In this document: piece by piece, positions 58,618-64,000 of the stretch
Numbering within the stretch: position 1 is the stretch's first letter
Layout: every line of letters starts with the position of its first letter
NCBI RefSeq assembly: GCF_040253615.1
Contig: NZ_JBEJGY010000004.1
Span: 7,688,001 to 7,752,000, forward strand
Direction: 5' to 3'
DNA: 64,000 nt
From: Streptomyces sp. Edi4
Lineage (GTDB): Bacteria > Actinomycetota > Actinomycetes > Streptomycetales > Streptomycetaceae
Translations under genes and position numbers: made by a program
The notes under the pieces: generated by a model
Databases searched by the model: none
The model's input: the letters and a program-made list of their open reading frames with translations, nothing else
Told to the model about the DNA's origin: nothing

Positions 58618-61095
58618 GTGAACAAGGACGCGCGCAGCCCTTTCGTGCAGGTCCGGGGGGCCAGGGAGAACAACCTGCGGAACATCGACGTCGACGTTCC
58701 GCGAGACGCGATGGTCGCCTTCACCGGTGTCTCCGGTTCGGGCAAGTCCTCGCTCGCCTTCGGCACGCTCTACGCGGAGGCTCAGCGGCGCTACTTCGAG
58801 TCCGTGGCACCGTATGCCCGCAGGCTTTTGCAGCAGGCCGGCGCACCGCACGTGCGGGAGATCACCGGGCTGCCACCCGCCGTGGCCCTGCAACAGCGAC
58901 GCGGGTCGCCCAGCTCACGTTCGACGGTCGGCACCCTCACCACGCTCTCCAATCTGCTGCGCATGCTGTACTCCCGGGCCGGCACCTATCCGCCCGGCGC
59001 CGCACGGCTGGAAGCCGAGTCGTTCTCCCCCAACACCGCGGCCGGCGCCTGCCCGCAGTGCCACGGGCTCGGCGTCGTGCACGATGTCGCCGAGGACCTG
59101 CTCGTCCCTGACTCCTCGCTGAGCATCCGGGAAGGGGCGATCGCCGCGTGGCCGGGCGCCTGGCAGGGCGCCAACCTCCGCAGCGTCGTCAACGGCCTGG
59201 GGATCGACATCGACCGACCGTGGCGCAGGCTCAGGAAGAAGGACAGGGACTGGCTGCTGTATACGGACGAGCAGCCCTCCGTGTACGTCGAGCCGGAGGA
59301 GGGGCGCGTCGACTACGGCTACCAAGGCAAGTTCTGGAGCGCGCGCAAGCACGTCATGCATGTGCTCGCCGACTCCAAGAGCGAGAAGACGCGTGAACGG
59401 GCGCTCCGGTTCGTCCGGAGTGTTCCCTGCCCCGGGTGCCACGGCAGCGGACTGCGGCCCGAGGCGCTGGCCGTGACCTTCGCCGGACGTTCCATCGCCG
59501 AGATCAACGCGATGCCGCTCGCCGAGGTCCTGGCATCGCTGCGGCCCGTCGCGAGGCGCGCCAGGGCCGACGCATCCACGTCGACCGCCCGGTCCGGGGA
59601 GACCACCGAGGTCGCGGTCCGCATCTGCGGCGATCTGGTCGCGCGCATCGACGTACTGCTTCACCTGGGCCTTGGATACCTGAGTCTCGGGCGCCGCTCC
59701 ACCACCCTGTCGCCCGGCGAGGCGCAGCGCCTGCGGATCGCCACCCAGCTGCGCTCGGGTCTTTTCGGCGTCGTCTACGTCCTCGACGAACCCTCCGCCG
59801 GCCTGCACCCGGCCGACGCTCAACCACTGCTCGACGTGTTGGACCGCCTCAAGGCGGCGGGCAACTCGCTGTTCGTCGTGGAGCACGACATGGACGTCGT
59901 ACGGCGGGCGGACTGGGTGGTCGACATCGGCCCGGGCGCCGGCGAGGGCGGGGGCCGCGTGCTGTACAGCGGCCCGGTCGCCGGGCTCGAGCGGGTCGGG
60001 GATTCGGCCACGAGTCAGTACCTGTTCGGGCGCGCCCAACCGCTTGATCATCGCCCTCGGACACCGCAGGGTTGGCTGCGTCTGCGCGGCGTCTCGCGTC
60101 ACAATCTGCGCGATGTGTCCCTCGACGTACCGCTGTGCGTGCTGACGGCGGTCACAGGCGTCTCCGGCTCGGGAAAGTCGACCCTGGTGAGCCAGGTGCT
60201 CGCCGAGGTCGTCCGCGGGCACCTCGGACTCGCACCCGATGAGCCCGACGAGCCCGACGAGGCGCGCCTCGAGGTCGATGTCCAGGACGCGTCGGGGGTC
60301 GAGTCGTTCGACCGTCTTGTGCTGGTCGACCAGCGGCCCATCGGCCGGACTCCCCGGTCCAACCTGGCCACGTACACAGGGTTGTTCGACGCGGTGCGCA
60401 AGGTGTACGCGGCGACGGACGAGGCCAGGGCGCGCGGCTACTCGGCCGGGCGGTTCTCCTTCAATGTGTCCGACGGCCGGTGCGAGACGTGCCAGGGCGA
60501 GGGCTTCGTCGCGGTGGAGCTGCTGTTCCTGCCGGGCACCTACGCGCCGTGCCCCACCTGTCGGGGCGCCCGGTACAACACCGAAACACTGGAGGTCACC
60601 TACCAGGGCAAGAACATCGCGGAGGTGCTGGCGCTGTCCGTCGACGCCGCCGCCGAATTCCTCTCCGCCGTCCCGGCCGCCTCGCGCAGTCTGGAGACAC
60701 TGCGCGAGGTGGGGCTCGGGTATCTGCGTCTTGGCCAGCCCGCCACGGAGCTCAGTGGTGGCGAGGCGCAACGCGTCAAACTCGCCACCGAACTGCAACG
60801 CGCTCGGCGCGGGCACGCGCTCTACCTGCTCGACGAACCCACGGCGGGGCTGCACCCCGCGGACGTCGCGCTGCTGCTGCGCCAGCTGCACCGGCTCGTC
60901 GACGCCGGCAACACGGTCGTCCTCGTCGAGCACGACCTGGACACGATCGCCACCGCCGACTGGGTGATCGACCTCGGACCGGGCGGCGGCGACGCCGGCG
61001 GCCGGGTGGTCGCGGCGGGCCCGCCGGCCAAGGTGGCCAGGGCCCGCCGCAGCGTCACCGCGCCCTATCTCGCGGCCCGGCTCGCGCGCCCCTGA
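58618..61095 (+). CDS. UvrA-like ABC ATPase (UvrA2-type paralogue)
   Basis: The 825-residue protein has the tandem ATPase/zinc-finger layout of UvrA: Walker A GVSGSGKSSLAFG (about 38-50), zinc motifs CPQCHGLG and CPGCHGSG, signature LSPGEAQRLRIATQL, then second Walker A GVSGSGKST (about 514), CETCQGEGF...CPTCRG and LSGGEAQRVKLATEL. It is about 130 residues shorter than housekeeping UvrA, as for the UvrA2/DrrC paralogues linked to drug or DNA-damage resistance. The first signature has Pro in place of Gly. The GTG at 58618 lies only one base after AGGAGG, unusually tight spacing. Confidence 0.9.
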   Translation: MNKDARSPFVQVRGARENNLRNIDVDVPRDAMVAFTGVSGSGKSSLAFGTLYAEAQRRYFESVAPYARRLLQQAGAPHVREITGLPPAVALQQRRGSPSSRSTVGTLTTLSNLLRMLYSRAGTYPPGAARLEAESFSPNTAAGACPQCHGLGVVHDVAEDLLVPDSSLSIREGAIAAWPGAWQGANLRSVVNGLGIDIDRPWRRLRKKDRDWLLYTDEQPSVYVEPEEGRVDYGYQGKFWSARKHVMHVLADSKSEKTRERALRFVRSVPCPGCHGSGLRPEALAVTFAGRSIAEINAMPLAEVLASLRPVARRARADASTSTARSGETTEVAVRICGDLVARIDVLLHLGLGYLSLGRRSTTLSPGEAQRLRIATQLRSGLFGVVYVLDEPSAGLHPADAQPLLDVLDRLKAAGNSLFVVEHDMDVVRRADWVVDIGPGAGEGGGRVLYSGPVAGLERVGDSATSQYLFGRAQPLDHRPRTPQGWLRLRGVSRHNLRDVSLDVPLCVLTAVTGVSGSGKSTLVSQVLAEVVRGHLGLAPDEPDEPDEARLEVDVQDASGVESFDRLVLVDQRPIGRTPRSNLATYTGLFDAVRKVYAATDEARARGYSAGRFSFNVSDGRCETCQGEGFVAVELLFLPGTYAPCPTCRGARYNTETLEVTYQGKNIAEVLALSVDAAAEFLSAVPAASRSLETLREVGLGYLRLGQPATELSGGEAQRVKLATELQRARRGHALYLLDEPTAGLHPADVALLLRQLHRLVDAGNTVVLVEHDLDTIATADWVIDLGPGGGDAGGRVVAAGPPAKVARARRSVTAPYLAARLARP

Positions 61096-61156
61096 CGGCG
61101 GCGCGACGGGCAGAGGGAACGGGGTGGGCAGAGGGCACGGGGCGGCACACCGCCTT

Positions 61157-61615
61157 TCAGGGGTTCACCCAGGCTCCCGGAGAGTCGGCCAACTCCGATA
61201 CGGACGCGGGCAGTTGAGCCGTGGCGACATCGGCGAGGGACACACCGTCCAGGATCTCGCGCACATTGGACCGCAGGGCGATCCACAGGGGGAGCAGTGA
61301 CTCGGCGGGGCCGGTGTAGGACAGTTCCGGCGGGCGCACACCGCGTACCGAGACCAACGGACCGTCCACGACGCGGATGACGTCGGCGATGCTGATGGAC
61401 GCGGCGGCCCTGGCCAGCCGGTAGCCGCCGTTGCCGCCGCGCCGGCTGAGCACGAGACCGCCCCGGCGCATGTCGTTGAGGATGCTTTCGAGGAATTTGT
61501 GCGGGATGCTCTGGGCGTCGGCGATGGCCTCGGCCTTCAATGGCCCGGCATCCGGTGACGCGGCGAGCTGCAAGGCGGCGCGTACCGCGTAGTCGGCCCT
61601 GGCTGAAATCCTCAT
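61157..61615 (-). CDS. Rrf2-family regulator without cysteines
   Basis: The 152-residue protein has an Rrf2 winged helix: MRISARADYAVRAALQLAAS, KAEAIADAQSIPHKFLESIL and RRGGLVLSRRGGNGGYRLAR. The cysteine triplet that binds iron-sulfur clusters in IscR/NsrR-type members is absent; the whole protein has no Cys. It therefore resembles CymR-type regulators of sulfur metabolism. It lies just downstream of an acyl-CoA-dehydrogenase-like flavoprotein gene on the same strand and may control it. Confidence 0.85.
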   Translation of the reverse strand: MRISARADYAVRAALQLAASPDAGPLKAEAIADAQSIPHKFLESILNDMRRGGLVLSRRGGNGGYRLARAAASISIADVIRVVDGPLVSVRGVRPPELSYTGPAESLLPLWIALRSNVREILDGVSLADVATAQLPASVSELADSPGAWVNP

Positions 61616-61716
61616 GAGCTCAGTATTCCGTGTGGCTCGCGTGTGCGTCCGGGGCAGGTGGCCGAAGCGTCCGAGCGCTGTTGCCGGCGGCCCGTACGAC
61701 GCCGCCCTGACGTCGG

Positions 61717-62952
61717 TCAGGGTCTCAGGGGCAGGACGAACGGCGGGTGGGCGTCGTTGAGGAAGTAGTCCCCGACGTCGCGGAGCCGGTGGCTGACGGG
61801 CTCGTACAGCGTGTGGGCCCGTGCGTTGCGCCAGAAGCGGTCGAAGCCCAGGCGCGAGGAGACGGAGCGGGCGCCGATGATGTCCAGAGCGCGGGCGGTG
61901 GACTCCTGCGCCGCCCTGGAGGCGGCGGCTTCGGCCACGGCCACGAGGACGGAGACCTCCGCGTACTCGTCGTAGGTGAGCTCGTCACCGCGAGCCAGCC
62001 CACCGCACACGGCCTTCAGGGCCTCATCGGCGAGGGCCGCCGCGGAGCGGGCCAGGACGGTGAGTTCTCCGTAGGTGGTCAGTACCTGCGGGTCCTGGGG
62101 GGAGCCGACCGGCCAGTCCGGGTGCCAGGTGGAGCGGCCCGCCCTGCTGTAATCACGTGCTTCGGCGAGCACCCCCTCGGTCATGCCGAGGAGGAGCTGG
62201 ACCGAGAGGAGCCGCCCCACCGGCGAGGACAGGGCGGCCCGGGGTGACAGGACGTCCTCGTCCGCCGACAGGGAGCCCAGCACGTCGCGGGCCGTGACCG
62301 GTACGGCGTCGAACTCCACGGTCCCGCCGGCCGCGAGCCGCTGGCCGAAGGTGTCGGCCTCCTCGTCGATCCGCACGCCGAGACGGGTGGCATCGACGAC
62401 GACGGCGAAGGGCTGTCCGGTGTCGGCCCGCTCGGCCCGCACCGCGAGGCGGTCGGCGACCAGGACGCCGGTGGCATAGCTCTGGCGGCCCTCCAGCACA
62501 TAGCCGCCGGCCTTCCTGGTCAGTGTCAGCGGCAGCTCCTGGCGCCCGAGTCCGCCGCCCCAGCACCACCGCTCCGCCACGGTCCTCCGCTCGATCTCGG
62601 CGGCGCGGGCCGGCTCGGCGAACAACCGGGCGCTCCACGACAGGAAGTAGTGACAGGCGAGCAGTTGACCGACCGCGCCGTCGGCGGCGGCGATCTCCCG
62701 GACGACGGCGTAGGCCGTCGGCCAGTCGGCGCCGCCGCCCCCGAGCTCGCGCGGGACGAGAAGCGTCAGGAGCCCCGCCTCCCGCAGCCGGGACACCTCG
62801 TCGAAGGGGGCCCGGCCCGCCTGCTCCCTGGCCACCGCGTCCGTGGCCAGGTCGTCCGCGCTCTCACGGGCCACTCGCTGCCAGTGCGTACGGCTGGGCT
62901 CGTTCCGGTCGAATTCCGAGACGGGTACGGACGGCGCGGTGGCAACGCCCAT
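61717..62952 (-). CDS. acyl-CoA dehydrogenase-like flavin oxidoreductase
   Basis: The 411-residue protein has the three-part acyl-CoA dehydrogenase fold: LREAGLLTLLVPRELGGGGA, YAVVREIAAADGAVGQLLAC, then ATGVLVADRLAVRAER and the C-terminal helical domain ending LGFDRFWRNARAHTLYEPVS with HRLRDVGDYFL. These end motifs are those of the SfnB/DszC group, FMN-dependent monooxygenases that take sulfur from organosulfur compounds, rather than fatty-acid enzymes. GAGGAG precedes ATG 62952. The neighbouring Rrf2 regulator supports a sulfur-acquisition role; substrate unknown. Confidence 0.85.
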   Translation of the reverse strand: MGVATAPSVPVSEFDRNEPSRTHWQRVARESADDLATDAVAREQAGRAPFDEVSRLREAGLLTLLVPRELGGGGADWPTAYAVVREIAAADGAVGQLLACHYFLSWSARLFAEPARAAEIERRTVAERWCWGGGLGRQELPLTLTRKAGGYVLEGRQSYATGVLVADRLAVRAERADTGQPFAVVVDATRLGVRIDEEADTFGQRLAAGGTVEFDAVPVTARDVLGSLSADEDVLSPRAALSSPVGRLLSVQLLLGMTEGVLAEARDYSRAGRSTWHPDWPVGSPQDPQVLTTYGELTVLARSAAALADEALKAVCGGLARGDELTYDEYAEVSVLVAVAEAAASRAAQESTARALDIIGARSVSSRLGFDRFWRNARAHTLYEPVSHRLRDVGDYFLNDAHPPFVLPLRP

Positions 62953-63471
62953 GGCGGTGGTCTCCTCAAGGTTGGCGGCGGGGAGGGGAGTTGGGCCCGC
63001 GAGCCGCGCGGGTAGGTGCGCCAGGGCCGTTGAGGCGTGGTCTCGGCGCGGACGTGTGAGCGGCGCGCCCCTACGTGGGACAGGCGACGCTGACGACGCG
63101 ACCGAAGTCGACGTGCCGACGGCGTATGAGTCGCTGCTGCGTGGGGCCCATGCGCCCATCCTGCGCACCGGCCGGGCGGGCCGTCAACGATTTCCTAGTA
63201 ATTCGATGGGAAATATGGGGGACGCAGGCAAGGGAGGTTCTGTCGCCGGACGTCGTGGCGGGCCGGCCGACGGAGCCGCAGTGGCGCTGGAAACGCGCGC
63301 CGCCCTGCGGTGCGGCTGTCGGAAAGCGCCAAGGCCGGGCTGTCGGCGCCGTGAGGGGACCTCAACGGAGCGGTTACTGACGGCAATTGGAGTATCGACG
63401 GCGGACGGCTCCCGCGACGAGTTCGAGCCCCGCTGAGTGCTGAGCCGGGACATCGTGCGAACGTGGTGACC
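62953..63471. promoter_or_regulatory. 519-bp gap with an ATTTCC-N13-GGAAAT dyad
   Basis: No gene is supported here. ATTTCC (63190-63195) and GGAAAT (63209-63214) form an inverted repeat with 13 bp between, in a locally AT-richer patch within otherwise GC-rich DNA, about 240 bp upstream of the flavoprotein start. It could be a regulator site, for example of the Rrf2 protein, but this is weak. Confidence 0.35.
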
Positions 63472-64000
63472 ATGACCCCTGACACACCAGCGGATGTGCG
63501 CGTCACCCGGGCATGGAGCAGGATCGTGGAATGGCTGGCCGAGTACGCGCCGCCGTCGTACGCGGCGCTCAGACCCGGCGCCCGCGATGACGAGATCGCG
63601 GCCCTGGAAGCGACCCTCGGCGTGAGCGTTCCGCAGGAGTTGAAGGCGCTGTGGCGGCTCTCTGCGGGCGAGGACGGCGTGCGGGGTACGGGGGTCATGC
63701 TGGGCGATTGGACCCTGATGCCGCTGGACGCTGTGATCGAGGCCCACCAGATCCAGATGCGGTCCCAGGAGGAGTACGGCGAGGACGAGAGTCCCCTGGT
63801 GCTGTGGAAGCCGTCGTGGATACCGTTCTGCTCCTCCCGCTTTGACGAAACCGGCACCGGCCTCTACCTGGACGGGGGGACTGGGGAAGTGTGCCGGTGG
63901 GGCACGTACGGCGAGCGTGAGAAGGAGTACGAGTCGCTGCCCGCCTACTTGGAGCTCATGGCGGTCAGCCTGGAAGCGCCCTTGGCGGCCGCCGGTCCGG
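63472..64000 (+). CDS. SMI1/KNR4 (SUKH) family protein, partial at window end
   Basis: The frame from ATG 63472 stays open through the last base, giving at least 176 codons. The protein has SMI1/KNR4 features: VTRAWSRIVEWLAEYAPPSY, DEIAALEATLGVSVPQELKA, LWRLSAGEDG and then LVLWKPSWIPFCSSRFDETG with LYLDGGTGEVCRWGTYGER. SUKH-superfamily proteins are often immunity proteins of toxin systems or general interaction modules; in Streptomyces many stand alone. The C-terminus lies beyond the window. Confidence 0.85.
   Translation, partial: MTPDTPADVRVTRAWSRIVEWLAEYAPPSYAALRPGARDDEIAALEATLGVSVPQELKALWRLSAGEDGVRGTGVMLGDWTLMPLDAVIEAHQIQMRSQEEYGEDESPLVLWKPSWIPFCSSRFDETGTGLYLDGGTGEVCRWGTYGEREKEYESLPAYLELMAVSLEAPLAAAGP

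Noticed and set aside
58915..60933. 672-codon leftward frame opposite the UvrA-like gene
   Set aside because: Antisense of a clearly recognisable UvrA paralogue; low-complexity composition and no start signals.

Overview
This window is high-GC actinobacterial DNA and almost certainly comes from a Streptomyces chromosome. Codon third positions are strongly G/C, GTG starts and ATGA/GTGA stop-start overlaps are common, and the gene content is typical of the genus: a papain-inhibitor-like secreted protein, many TetR/MarR/PadR/IclR regulators, SpoIIE-type phosphatases and a class IV lanthipeptide locus. No rRNA, tRNA or CRISPR array was seen.

Layout. 0.4-4.7 kb: a secreted double-psi-barrel inhibitor, a TetR/FAD-monooxygenase pair separated by two tetO-like operators, an arylamine N-acetyltransferase and an SRPBCC protein. 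4.9-8.0 kb: a leftward group of a haem-oxygenase-like di-iron enzyme, an aminotransferase and a YczE-type membrane protein. 8.1-14.8 kb: a decaying stretch with three remnants of IS5-type transposases, a long imperfect hairpin built from transposase sequence, and several genes broken by nonsense codons or frameshifts. Live genes in it are PadR plus membrane protein, a TetR and a hypothetical. 14.8-18.0 kb: small proteins and repeats.

18.0-23.1 kb: a venezuelin-like class IV lanthipeptide locus of synthetase LanL, 51-residue precursor LanA, ABC ATPase and ABC permease, with a strong hairpin just after lanA. 23.2-28.8 kb: SRPBCC/MarR pair, DUF5133, LysR/ASCH against an inositol-monophosphatase-like gene, an F420-reductase-like gene, and a SnoaL/TetR pair with two perfect operators. 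29-30.3 kb: a small secreted protein, an 8-bp repeat array and a broken SGNH lipoprotein gene.

30.3-45 kb: a stress-signalling island. An rsbR-rsbS-rsbT stressosome operon continues by overlaps into an HATPase-phosphatase fusion and an RsbU-like phosphatase. It is flanked by two paralogous GAF/PP2C proteins whose metal-site motifs are altered, and two MarR genes. A cation/proton antiporter, a PucR regulator, a frameshifted alkylsulfatase, a further GAF/PP2C phosphatase, a Ca2+/Na+ exchanger-like protein and a beta-carbonic anhydrase follow.

48.4-58.5 kb: a sugar-oxidation locus. It has an IclR regulator with an SMP-30 lactonase on the plus strand. On the minus strand it has an enolase-superfamily dehydratase with a zinc dehydrogenase, and a five-gene operon of U32-like protein, ChvE-type binding protein, ATPase, permease and aldose 1-epimerase. 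TTTCGAAC-type sequences lie in front of all three units and are a plausible IclR operator. The window ends with a UvrA paralogue, an Rrf2 regulator beside an acyl-CoA-dehydrogenase-like flavoprotein, and a partial SMI1/KNR4 protein.
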